In this document: positions 1-8,013 of the stretch, one piece after another
How the letters are laid out: the number at the start of each line of letters is the position of its first letter
How positions within the stretch are numbered: position 1 is the stretch's first letter
Source: Paraburkholderia sp. BCC1886
GTDB taxonomy: Bacteria > Pseudomonadota > Gammaproteobacteria > Burkholderiales > Burkholderiaceae
Assembly: GCF_900996245.1 (NCBI RefSeq)
Contig: NZ_CAAJGK010000085.1
Span: 1-64,000, forward strand
DNA length: 64,000 bases
Direction of reading: 5' to 3'
Notes under the pieces: generated by a model
Databases searched by the model: none
Told to the model about the DNA's origin: nothing
Seen by the model: the letters and a program-made list of their open reading frames with translations, nothing else
Program-made: the position numbers and the translations under genes

Positions 1-578
<578 letters not shown>

Positions 579-831
579 AAACCTGTTACTGTTTTTCGGT
601 CTCTTTCGAAACCGGTCGCTCACTCAACGTACTGACGAATTGTTCAACCATCTTGCGACGATCAAACCTTCCTTTCATTACTGTGTGAGACTTGATACTT
701 TCGCTTTACCCGGCAAACCCCGAAGAGCCCGCCGGCGCATCGCGCATCAAGCGCCCACACTTATCGGCTGTTAATTTTTAAAGATCATTCGCTCAGAAGC
801 TCTGCTTTCTTCGCGTCCGTCATCTAACGGG
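579..831 (-). other. 16S rRNA leader with boxA antitermination signal
   Basis: This is the transcribed leader between the predicted rRNA start site (about 831) and mature 16S. Read on the minus strand, GATCTTTAAAAATTAACAG at about 766-784 resembles boxA (E. coli TGCTCTTTAACAAT) and is the expected NusB/S10 antitermination site. The remainder should hold the RNase III processing stem that pairs with the far side of 16S, which lies outside the window. No protein gene is visible here. Confidence 0.75.
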
Positions 832-837
832 AGGCGA

Positions 838-866
838 ATTATGCAGGGCGATCTTCTAATGGTCAA
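838..866 (-). promoter_or_regulatory. rrn P1 promoter
   Basis: On the minus strand, TTGACC (866-861) and CATAAT (843-838) are separated by exactly 17 bases, and the predicted start is near 831. Just upstream, 871-891 is A/T-rich, as expected for an UP element that contacts the RNA polymerase alpha subunit. That A/T block lies inside the end of the neighbouring peptidase gene. Confidence 0.8.
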
Positions 867-872
867 CCCTAT

Positions 873-1994
873 TCACGAATTAATTTTTTCGATGCCCGGC
901 AACGCGGTGAGTGCGCGCTCCCAGATCTGACGTGTGCGCTGCCAGACTACCGCGCGCCAATCGTCATCGGCGGGCATGAACGATTCGAATAGCGCCTGTG
1001 TGATCGCTCTACCCGTAGCGTCGAGTGGATCGCCATACAGATGCAACCAGTGATCGTCGCGTAGTGCTTTATGCATCGGCGCGTCGGGATACGTTCCGCA
1101 CTCGATGACGAGTTGCATCAAATGCGTCGAGCTCAACGTGTCGAGCAGCGCCTGCGACGTATAGCCCGCCGCACGCGCCACGACACCGGTGTCGCTAATA
1201 GCCGCGTTGGAACCGGTCACCAACGTATAGAGCCACGGCCCGTATAAAGCCTCTGCATCCGCGAGTGCGGGATAGCGACGCTGCGCAATCGCCATCAACA
1301 TCGGATGACCAAAGGCGCCTGCACCGGTGTGCAGATCGAATGCAATAGCCACTTGCGCAGGTTGCAGGAAGCGCTCCGCAATCGCGCGTAATGTCCGGTT
1401 CGACCACGTCGCTTCTGTCCCGCCGAAATAAACGCCGTCGGCATGCACGTACTGCCCCGCTCCGACAATCGCCTGATATTCCGCCGCGCGGATCGACTCG
1501 AATTGCGCAGCCAGCAATCGATCGGCACGTTGCCGCTCGGGACCGTCGATATCGCGGCAGGTATAAATCTCGTGGATTGCCTCGTACCGCGCGTTCACCG
1601 GAAGCGGCGCGTTGAAGTCCACGTAATTGCGATTCAGATCGACATTGTCTTCATTCACGCGCCGCGACCATGCCGTGCCCCACGGATTGATCAGATGCAC
1701 CATCAACAGTGCGACGCCTTCGGGCAACGAGCGCGCGCCGAGCTCATACAGCCACGAACTCTGACACGCCGAGCCGTAATACCCTTCCACGCCATGTGTG
1801 CCCGAAATCGACACGAGCACGCGCTGCGCATCGGGCGCACCTAGCCACGCGACATCGGTAGCGAGTGCTTCGCCACCAGGGCCTTTCAAAGGATGCGCGC
1901 AGGACGTGAGCGTCGCGCCGGCCGCCGCCGCGGCTTCCAGAAACTGCGCGCGGAGCCGGTCGAACCCGGGGCGATGTGCAAAGCCGTACTTCAT
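873..1994 (-). CDS. DUF2817 / M14-like zinc carboxypeptidase-family protein
   Basis: This 373-residue protein resembles the DUF2817 family, a branch of the M14 metallocarboxypeptidase fold. Visible signs are SGTHGVEG at about 65-72, where H67 and E70 form the HxxE zinc pair, a DLNRNY substrate-binding type motif, and FDLHTGAG, which supplies a third zinc-ligand histidine. The ATG at 1994 follows a clear GAGGA ribosome site. No signal peptide is seen, so it is probably cytoplasmic. It is the last gene of a minus-strand set with a PhyH dioxygenase and an amino-acid binding protein, which hints at handling of a modified amino acid or peptide. The substrate is unknown. Its stop codon lies only 6 bases before the rrn -35 element, with no terminator between. 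Confidence 0.85.
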   Translation of the reverse strand: MKYGFAHRPGFDRLRAQFLEAAAAAGATLTSCAHPLKGPGGEALATDVAWLGAPDAQRVLVSISGTHGVEGYYGSACQSSWLYELGARSLPEGVALLMVHLINPWGTAWSRRVNEDNVDLNRNYVDFNAPLPVNARYEAIHEIYTCRDIDGPERQRADRLLAAQFESIRAAEYQAIVGAGQYVHADGVYFGGTEATWSNRTLRAIAERFLQPAQVAIAFDLHTGAGAFGHPMLMAIAQRRYPALADAEALYGPWLYTLVTGSNAAISDTGVVARAAGYTSQALLDTLSSTHLMQLVIECGTYPDAPMHKALRDDHWLHLYGDPLDATGRAITQALFESFMPADDDWRAVVWQRTRQIWERALTALPGIEKINS

Positions 1995-2071
1995 CTATTC
2001 CTCGACGAGTGCTGCGCGCAGCGGGAACGCCGCGCAGGAATTCACAGACAGAAACCCGTCATTGTATGGCG

Positions 2072-2908
2072 CTACGCGTTCTGCCAGACAACCGGAAACA
2101 GAGGATGATCGAGCGGCGCACCCTCCGGCAGACTCTCCGCAAGACCCGGAAAGTCGGGGGACGTACGCCACGGACGCGGCGCATGACGAATATCGTCGCC
2201 GACGAAACGCACCGAGAAAGCACGCCGACGCGTCTGCCCGCTCACGCCGCCGGACGCATGCAAGGTCAGCATGTTGAAGCACACCATGTCGCCGGGTTGC
2301 AGGTCCCAGCCCACGATCGGAAACGCCGCACGATCCGCCTCGACGTCGGGCAGATCGGCGAGACTGCCTTCGGGAAACCACTTCGCCTGGTTGTCCATGA
2401 ACGTACGCGGCATGAGCCACGGTCCGAGATGCGAACCCGCGACGAATTCCAGCGTCGACTCGCGCGTGACCGGATCGACTGGAATCCACATGCTCACGTT
2501 GTCGCCGCCGACGATGTTGTAATACGGCTGATCCTGATGCCACGGCGTACGTTGCCGCGTATTGGGCTCTTTCACGAGCAGATGATCGTGATAGAGCCGC
2601 ACCGTCTCACTGCCCAACAACGCACCGGCCACCGCTGGCGCCGCCGATTCGAAAATGAAGTCGCGATACGCGTCGTTTTCCTGCCAGTTGCAGAAGTCTT
2701 CGAAGAACCAGCCTGGATCGTCGGGACGGCTCGCGACTTTCGCGCGCGGGCTCGGCGTTTTCAGATTGCTCTCGATCCCTCTGCCCAGCAGCGCGACTTC
2801 GTCCTGCGTGAAGATCTGGCGGATGACCACCGCGCCGTCGCGGCGAAAATCGTCGATCGTCGCCGACGTCACCGCTCGCGCAACCCGCTCGCTCACACTG
2901 TCCACCAT
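2072..2908 (-). CDS. Phytanoyl-CoA dioxygenase (PhyH) family Fe(II)/2-oxoglutarate oxygenase
   Basis: This 278-residue enzyme is expected to hydroxylate a small substrate using Fe(II), O2 and 2-oxoglutarate. The iron triad is visible: H124 and D126 in TPWHQDQPYY, and H217 in LTLHASGG. An arginine about 11 residues later (R228 region) could bind 2-oxoglutarate. The ATG at 2908 is preferred over an in-frame start at 2950 because AGGAGG sits six bases upstream of it. The gene follows a polar amino-acid binding protein and precedes an M14-like peptidase on the same strand. Bacterial PhyH members often hydroxylate amino acids or ectoine, but nothing here identifies the substrate. Confidence 0.88.
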   Translation of the reverse strand: MVDSVSERVARAVTSATIDDFRRDGAVVIRQIFTQDEVALLGRGIESNLKTPSPRAKVASRPDDPGWFFEDFCNWQENDAYRDFIFESAAPAVAGALLGSETVRLYHDHLLVKEPNTRQRTPWHQDQPYYNIVGGDNVSMWIPVDPVTRESTLEFVAGSHLGPWLMPRTFMDNQAKWFPEGSLADLPDVEADRAAFPIVGWDLQPGDMVCFNMLTLHASGGVSGQTRRRAFSVRFVGDDIRHAPRPWRTSPDFPGLAESLPEGAPLDHPLFPVVWQNA

Positions 2909-2946
2909 GCCCGCCTCCTGCGATAAACCGCCACCGTACGCCCGAA

Positions 2947-3723
2947 TCACTCGCCGTAGATATCGAAGTTGAAATACTTCGCGGCAACTTTCTGATACGT
3001 CCCATCATGCCGGATCGCCACGATCGCCTGATTGATGCTCGTCGCGAGCGGCGTGTCGCCTTTGCGGATGCCGATGGCCACGTCACCCGACACGCGGCTG
3101 TCCTTGACCGGCTCGCCGGCCAGCGCAAAACCCTGACCGCGCGGCTTCTTCAGAAAACCGAAGTCGGCTTGCACGGCCGACTGAAAAGACGCATCGAGCC
3201 GCGCGTTCGTGAGATCTTCATAGATCTGGTCCTGCGTCTGATACGGCACCACCGTCACCCCGTTCGGCTCCCATTCGGTCTTGGCGAAGGTTTCCTGAGT
3301 CGAGCCCTGCACGACGCCAACCCGCTGACCCTTGAGCGCCTGAGCGGTCGGCAACAGCTTCGATCCCGCGCGCGCGATCAGCGACGAGGGACTGCTGTAC
3401 AGCCTGTCACTGAAGTCGATTTGCTGACGCCGCGCCGCGGTTGCCGACATCGCCGAGAGAATCGCATCGAACTTTCGCGCCTTGAGCGCGGGAATCATGC
3501 TGTCGAAATTCTGTTCGACCCACACGCACTTTTCGTGGAGGCTCGCGCAGATCGCGTTACCCAGATCGATATCGAACCCGACCAGCGTCCCGTCCGGCGC
3601 CTTCGACTCGAACGGCGGATAACTCGGATCCACGCCAAAACGGATCGTCTGCTGATCCTGCGCGTGAACGACGGCGGGCAACAGCGCGAGCCCGCATAAG
3701 GCCGAAAGAAGAAGCTGCTTCAT
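2947..3723 (-). CDS. Polar amino-acid ABC transporter, periplasmic binding protein (LAO/HisJ-like)
   Basis: This 258-residue secreted protein starts with a typical signal peptide, MKQLLLSALCGLALLPAVVHA, cleaved at about residue 21. The mature part has the family 3 solute-binding pattern: IRFGVDPSYPPFESKAPDG, GFDIDLGNAIC, and repeated lobe motifs such as DFSDRLYSSP and VGVVQGSTQE. It most resembles lysine/arginine/ornithine or histidine binders. The ATG at 3723 keeps the signal peptide intact. A longer reading frame extends upstream but adds an implausible leader. No permease or ATPase gene lies beside it, so it is an orphan binding protein that must share a transporter encoded elsewhere. A LysR gene is divergent. 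Confidence 0.9.
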   Translation of the reverse strand: MKQLLLSALCGLALLPAVVHAQDQQTIRFGVDPSYPPFESKAPDGTLVGFDIDLGNAICASLHEKCVWVEQNFDSMIPALKARKFDAILSAMSATAARRQQIDFSDRLYSSPSSLIARAGSKLLPTAQALKGQRVGVVQGSTQETFAKTEWEPNGVTVVPYQTQDQIYEDLTNARLDASFQSAVQADFGFLKKPRGQGFALAGEPVKDSRVSGDVAIGIRKGDTPLATSINQAIVAIRHDGTYQKVAAKYFNFDIYGE

Positions 3724-3874
3724 GAAATCCCCTGTGGAGAGCGGTTCGATCGCGAGTGAGCCCCTACCGTATCCCGCCAGAATGCGGCGAGCGAGAGCTA
3801 GAATCGTGAACGTGGCAACTTTTGGCGAACACGCCACTGCATTCCGGTCCACTCATGGGAATCCACCGACACGC

Positions 3875-4825
3875 ATGAAACTCCATCAACTCAGCACGCT
3901 CGTCGCCATTGCCGACGCGGGCGGGATTCGCGGCGCAGCGCGTGCGCTGAATGCATCGCCCGCCGCCGTCACCAAGAGTCTTCGGCAACTCGAAGAAAGC
4001 GTGCAGATGCCGTTGGTGCTGCGTACGTCCTCGGGCGTCACGCTGACCGAGAGCGGTCGGGCGCTGCTGGTGCACGCAAGGCTCATGGTCGGACAAATGG
4101 CACGCGCGCAGGACGCCATGAACACGATGCGCGGCGCGCCCGAAGGCAAACTCGTCGTTGCCGTGACGCCGTGGATCGCCATTACGTTCTTGCCGGACAC
4201 GGTGACGCGATTTTGCGCACGCATGCCCGATGTTCAGCTCGAGTTCTTCGAAGGCTTGCTGTCGATTGCGAACCCGCGGCTGCGCGACGGCAGTCTGGAC
4301 TTCTTCGTGGGCCGGCCGGCGCCCGGTGTACCCGGTGTCGATTTCCAGTACCGCCCGCTGTTTTCGTCGACCTGTGCGCTCGTGGCGCGAGCGGGGCATC
4401 CGCGAGCGGACGCCCGTTCACTGGCCGAATTGATCGATCAGGACTGGATCCTGACGTGGGACCCGACCAACGAAGGCTCGCTAAGCGAAAACATGTTCAC
4501 GCGTCATGGCGTCGCCATGCCGCGAAAGCTTCATCTGACGCATTCGTTTTCGATTGCCATCTCGCTGCTCAGAAAGACCGATATGGTCAGCGTGTTCCCC
4601 TGGCCGCTGGTCGAAGTCAGCGCGGTGCGCGAGAACCTGTGCGTCTTTCCGCTACGCGAGCAACTCGAAGATGCGATGGTCAGCGTGATTTCGCGTAAAG
4701 GGCATCCATTGAGCGCTGCGGCCGAGTGCTTCATCGACTGTCTGATCGAGACGATACGCGAAGGCTTCGAATCGACGTCCTCGCAAACGCGCAATGTGTT
4801 GCAGTCGGTAGAGTTGCTCATCTGA
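3875..4825 (+). CDS. LysR-family transcriptional regulator
   Basis: This 316-residue regulator begins with the standard winged helix-turn-helix: MKLHQLSTLVAIADAGGIRG, then ALNASPAAVTKSLRQLEE. A periplasmic-binding-like effector domain follows (about 90-300). The start at 3875 gives the usual LysR N-terminus. An upstream in-frame ATG would add 51 residues unlike the family. It is divergent from the amino-acid binding protein with a 151-base shared region, so it probably controls the 3723-873 genes, with an amino acid or derivative as effector. I could not find an unambiguous T-N11-A operator in that region. Confidence 0.9.
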   Translation: MKLHQLSTLVAIADAGGIRGAARALNASPAAVTKSLRQLEESVQMPLVLRTSSGVTLTESGRALLVHARLMVGQMARAQDAMNTMRGAPEGKLVVAVTPWIAITFLPDTVTRFCARMPDVQLEFFEGLLSIANPRLRDGSLDFFVGRPAPGVPGVDFQYRPLFSSTCALVARAGHPRADARSLAELIDQDWILTWDPTNEGSLSENMFTRHGVAMPRKLHLTHSFSIAISLLRKTDMVSVFPWPLVEVSAVRENLCVFPLREQLEDAMVSVISRKGHPLSAAAECFIDCLIETIREGFESTSSQTRNVLQSVELLI

Positions 4826-4834
4826 ACTTAACCG

Positions 4835-4872
4835 AAAAAAAGCAGGCGCCGCCCACGACGGGCGGCGCCTGC
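4835..4872 (-). terminator. Rho-independent terminator after the secreted esterase gene
   Basis: Arms at 4842-4854 and 4860-4872 form a perfect 13-base stem (GCAGGCGCCGCCC) around a 5-base loop. On the minus strand the stem is followed by a run of seven T (4841-4835). It ends the minus-strand transcript that finishes at 4910. It may also stop the converging LysR transcript, although that side has no clear T run. Confidence 0.85.
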
Positions 4873-4909
4873 TGATTGCCTGCTTATTGGCCTGATTCGG
4901 CATCCAGTT

Positions 4910-5938
4910 TTATTGCAATCGCGCCTTCAATTCGTTACCCAACTGACGCGTCGCGGCTTTCGTCGCTGCGTCGTCGGCGAGCGCATTCAGCAAGCCGAAG
5001 TCGTGAATCGTGCCGTCGTAACGCACGGTCGCCACTTCGTTGCCCGCTGCGTCCAGCTTGCGGCCATAGGCTTCGCCTTCGTCGCGCAACACGTCGGACT
5101 CCGCAACCTGAATCAGCGCCGGCGGCAAGCCCTTCAACTCGTCGTTAGACGCGCGCAGCGGCGACGCATAGACCTCGTTACGCTGTTTCGGGTCTTTCGT
5201 GTAGGCGTCCCAGAACCACTTCATCATCGGACGGGTCAGGAAATGGCCTTGCTGGAACGTGTTGTACGAGCCGTCTTCGAAGTTGTTGTCGGTGACAGGC
5301 CACATCAACCCCTGGAAGCGGATGGCCGGTCCCTGCCTGTCTTTCGCCATCAGGCTAACGACCGCCGCCATATTGCCGCCGACGCTGTTGCCGACCACCG
5401 CCAGCCGCTTGCCATCCACACCGATTTCGTCGCCATGCGCGGCAACCCATTTCGTCGCGGCATACGCCTGGTTGATCGCGACGGGGTAGCGTGCTTCCGG
5501 CGACGGCGTGTAGTTCACGAACACGGCCACGGCGCCCGATTGCACGACCAGATCGCGAACGAGTCGCTCATGAGTCTGGAAGTCGCCGAGAATCCAGCCG
5601 CCGCCGTGGAAGAACATGAAGACCGGCAACGTGCCCGAAGCACCTTGCGGACGCACGATCGTCAACGCAACGCTAACACCGTCCTGATCGATGGTTTTCG
5701 TGCTGACGTCGATGCCGGACAGGTCCACCTTGACGCCGTTCTGCGCGTCGATCAACACTTGCCGTGCTTTGGCGGGCGGCAGTGTATTGATTGCGGGACC
5801 CGTGCCGCTATTCAACGCATGCAGGAAGTCACTCGTCACGCGATCCGGTCTGGCCGGCGCGCCGGTCGTTGCGGCAGCGGCGAAGGTCGTGCTGGCAGCC
5901 AGGGCGGCCGCGACTAACAAAGGCTTGAAGGACTTCAT
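4910..5938 (-). CDS. Secreted alpha/beta hydrolase (HSL-type esterase/lipase)
   Basis: This 342-residue hydrolase has a signal peptide (residues 1 to about 22, ending FAAAA). It carries the hormone-sensitive-lipase family signature HGGGW at 111-115 (oxyanion hole) and GNSVGG with nucleophile S185. A late acidic residue in the DVLRDEGE stretch and HDFG complete a likely Ser-Asp-His triad. The start at 5938 is chosen because the longer frame destroys the signal peptide. The gene lies 50 bases after ohr on the same strand and is probably co-transcribed under the TetR sites further upstream. It should hydrolyse short-chain esters outside the cytoplasm; the natural substrate is unknown. Confidence 0.88.
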   Translation of the reverse strand: MKSFKPLLVAAALAASTTFAAAATTGAPARPDRVTSDFLHALNSGTGPAINTLPPAKARQVLIDAQNGVKVDLSGIDVSTKTIDQDGVSVALTIVRPQGASGTLPVFMFFHGGGWILGDFQTHERLVRDLVVQSGAVAVFVNYTPSPEARYPVAINQAYAATKWVAAHGDEIGVDGKRLAVVGNSVGGNMAAVVSLMAKDRQGPAIRFQGLMWPVTDNNFEDGSYNTFQQGHFLTRPMMKWFWDAYTKDPKQRNEVYASPLRASNDELKGLPPALIQVAESDVLRDEGEAYGRKLDAAGNEVATVRYDGTIHDFGLLNALADDAATKAATRQLGNELKARLQ

Positions 5939-5988
5939 GGTATTTCCCCGTTTCTCGATGGATTGGCAGCAATGTTCTGTTGGATGGC

Positions 5989-6414
5989 TTAGACCAACGT
6001 CAACGTGACGTCGATGTTGCCGCGCGTTGCATTCGAGTAAGGGCACACGATATGCGCCTTGTCGACCAGCGCTTGCGCCGCTTCGCGCTCCATGCCCGGC
6101 AGCGAGATCTTCAATTCCACCTCGATGCCGAAGCCATTCGGAATCGCGCCGATGCCGACGCTACCGTCGATTGCCACGTCAGCCGGAATCGAAATCTTGT
6201 CGCGCATCGCGACGAACTTCATCGCGCCAAGGAAACAGGCGCTATAGCCGGCCGCGAACAGTTGTTCCGGGTTTGCCCCTTCGCCGCCTGCACCGCCCAG
6301 TTCACGCGGCGTCGTCAACTTGAAATCCAGCGCGCTGTCGGCGACGACTGCGCGGCCATCGCGGCCACCGGTTGCATGAGCGTGAGCACGGTAGAGAACT
6401 TTTTCGATCGACAT
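5989..6414 (-). CDS. ohr: Organic hydroperoxide resistance protein (Ohr, OsmC superfamily), copy 1
   Basis: This 141-residue protein has both catalytic cysteines of Ohr: C60 in GYSACFLGAM and C124 in HIVCPYSNAT, plus the conserved NPEQLFAAGY and ATGGRDG segments. Ohr reduces organic and fatty-acid hydroperoxides with lipoylated proteins as electron donors. The start at 6414 gives the usual N-terminus. Ohr genes are usually paired with a MarR-type OhrR. Here the gene lies behind a TetR regulator, with two copies of the TetR-type palindrome in the 166 bases upstream. A second Ohr with its own OhrR is at 39496. Confidence 0.96.
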   Translation of the reverse strand: MSIEKVLYRAHAHATGGRDGRAVVADSALDFKLTTPRELGGAGGEGANPEQLFAAGYSACFLGAMKFVAMRDKISIPADVAIDGSVGIGAIPNGFGIEVELKISLPGMEREAAQALVDKAHIVCPYSNATRGNIDVTLTLV

Positions 6415-6445
6415 GATGAAACTCCAATTCAGGTATGAGAGAAAT

Positions 6446-6467
6446 TTATCTACTACTAGATAGATAA
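6446..6467. promoter_or_regulatory. Probable TetR operator 1 (upstream of ohr)
   Basis: This 22-base palindrome has arms TTATCTA and TAGATAA. It contains the core ATCTA-N8-TAGAT (6448-6465), which is found three times around the TetR gene and nowhere else that I noticed in the window. It lies about 30 bases upstream of the ohr start codon, a position suited to repression. Confidence 0.75.
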
Positions 6468-6506
6468 CAGTTTAAAAAGCGACAGCTCGACGGTCTTACG
6501 ACCAAC

Positions 6507-6540
6507 CCGGTTATCTATCTATGTACAGGTAGATAACCGG
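6507..6540. promoter_or_regulatory. Probable TetR operator 2 (long palindrome between tetR-type gene and ohr)
   Basis: This 34-base inverted repeat has 11-base arms, CCGGTTATCTA and TAGATAACCGG. Inside it, ATCTA-N8-TAGAT recurs at 6517-6534 with the same 8-base spacing as the other two sites. The long arms could also form an RNA hairpin ending the TetR-type transcript, but there is no T run. Confidence 0.72.
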
Positions 6541-6580
6541 GTATAAATAAAGAGGTGGCAAACCACCCCAGTACACGACG

Positions 6581-7147
6581 TTACTTCGTAATCTTCAACG
6601 TGGCCTCGACGTCTTCGAGGCGCGACTTCGTACGAAACAGACGGCTGGCAAGAACACTACCCTGATAAGCCGCAAACAACGCACGTGCTGCATTCTCAGG
6701 CTTGCCATTCAACGCCAGGGTGCCTTCCTGCGCGCCCTGCTTCAGCACTTTAGTCAGCCATTCTTCGTTAGCCTTGAAGAACGCCTTGACGGCCAGGCGG
6801 ATTTCTTCGGGCAACGATTCGATGTCCGCAGCCAGCATGCCACACAGGCAAATCTGGTTGCCATCGCCCAACGTTTTGCCGAACAGCTTGGTGTACTTGC
6901 TCAACTTCACATCCGCAGGCAGGGTTTCGTCCACCGCGTACACGGCAGCGAACACCGACTTGCTGTACTCATTGACCGCTTCCAGAACCAGATCGTCTTT
7001 CGACGGGAAGTAGTAATGGATACTCGATGTTTTCACACCCACCAACGTGGACAGGTCGCGATAACTAAACCCGTTGTAGCCGCGCAGCATGATTTGCGTG
7101 ACCGCATGGTCCAGGATCTGTTCGCGTACGGATGTGTTCGTGTTCAT
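6581..7147 (-). CDS. TetR/AcrR-family regulator, probable electrophile or peroxide sensor
   Basis: This 188-residue regulator has an N-terminal TetR helix-turn-helix: REQILDHAVTQIMLRGYNGF, then LSTLVGVKTSSIHYYFPSKDD. The C-terminal ligand domain contains QICLCGMLAADI with C100 and C102, at about the place where NemR-like TetR proteins carry redox-active cysteines. The ATG at 7147 gives a standard start. A copy of the palindrome ATCTA-N8-TAGAT lies 13 bases upstream, and two more lie between this gene and ohr, so it probably represses itself and ohr plus the esterase. Cysteine-based sensing is inference. Confidence 0.9.
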   Translation of the reverse strand: MNTNTSVREQILDHAVTQIMLRGYNGFSYRDLSTLVGVKTSSIHYYFPSKDDLVLEAVNEYSKSVFAAVYAVDETLPADVKLSKYTKLFGKTLGDGNQICLCGMLAADIESLPEEIRLAVKAFFKANEEWLTKVLKQGAQEGTLALNGKPENAARALFAAYQGSVLASRLFRTKSRLEDVEATLKITK

Positions 7148-7158
7148 GAGCCGAACTT

Positions 7159-7178
7159 TATCTACCTATAAGTAGATA
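7159..7178. promoter_or_regulatory. Probable TetR operator 3 (self-regulation)
   Basis: This palindrome has arms TATCTAC and GTAGATA and contains the same ATCTA-N8-TAGAT core (7160-7177). It sits just upstream of the TetR-type start codon at 7147 and after the hydrolase stop at 7199, the expected place for autorepression. Confidence 0.75.
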
Positions 7179-7198
7179 GTCAAGCGGTTTTTATGAAA

Positions 7199-7969
7199 CT
7201 ACCGCTTTCCGCTGCCGGCCGCCGCCTGTTCGATCAGCTTCGCAATCTCGGCGGGATGCGACAGGTACGCGACGTGACTCGACCTGACTTCGACCGTCGT
7301 GCTGTTCGCGCGCGTTGCCATCCAGCGTTCGAGGTCCGGGTTGACGGTTCGATCTTCGGTCGCCACGGCGGCCCAGCTCGGCCTGGATTTCCACGCCGGC
7401 TCAGTGACGGGCGCGGTGAACGATGCAACCGACGGCATGACCTGCGAACTCGCCATGAAGGCGGTCTCGGCTGCCGGCACGTCGGCGGCGAAGTCGGCCC
7501 GGAAGTGCGACGGGTCGAGATACAGGTGGCCGTCGTCGGTCGCCTTGATCGACTTGCCCGCGGGCGGCATCCGCGTGACCAGATCCTTGAGGCTTTCACC
7601 GGCGTCCGGCTCGAATGCCGATACGTAGACGAGACCTGCAACACGGGCGTCGTTACCGGCCTGGGTGATCACCGCGCCGCCATAGCTGTGACCGACGAGA
7701 ATGCTGGGACCGTCCTGCGCATCGACGACCCGCGTGGTGGCATCGACGTCGTCCTTGAACGAGGTTTCGGGTTCCTGCACGACGGCGACCTTGTAGCCGT
7801 CACGGGTGAGTATCTTCGATACGGCTTGCCAGCCCGAGCCGTCGGCGAAGTATCCGTGGACCAGTACGACGTTTTTGACCGGTGCGGCGACGGCGAGCTG
7901 CGAGGTCAGGGTCGCGGCACCGAGGGTAAGGGCAGCAGCGATACGGCGAAGGGTAGTTGCGGGTTTCAT
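7199..7969 (-). CDS. Exported alpha/beta hydrolase (salicylate-esterase/MenH-like fold)
   Basis: This 256-residue protein begins with an export signal (residues 1-29, ending AVAA). The alpha/beta hydrolase core shows VVLVHGYFADGSGW (oxyanion region at about 35-48) and the nucleophile elbow GHSYGG with S95. A histidine near RSSHVAYLSHP is the probable triad member. The overall pattern resembles small plant-type methyl esterases and hydroxynitrile-lyase relatives common in soil bacteria. The start at 7969 preserves the signal peptide. It lies 44 bases after the old yellow enzyme gene and 51 bases before the TetR-type gene, so it is probably part of the same transcript as the reductase. Confidence 0.85.
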   Translation of the reverse strand: MKPATTLRRIAAALTLGAATLTSQLAVAAPVKNVVLVHGYFADGSGWQAVSKILTRDGYKVAVVQEPETSFKDDVDATTRVVDAQDGPSILVGHSYGGAVITQAGNDARVAGLVYVSAFEPDAGESLKDLVTRMPPAGKSIKATDDGHLYLDPSHFRADFAADVPAAETAFMASSQVMPSVASFTAPVTEPAWKSRPSWAAVATEDRTVNPDLERWMATRANSTTVEVRSSHVAYLSHPAEIAKLIEQAAAGSGKR

Positions 7970-8013
7970 GTCAAAGCTCCAGAGGTTTCGAAAAAAACAG
8001 AGGGGGTAAAGGA

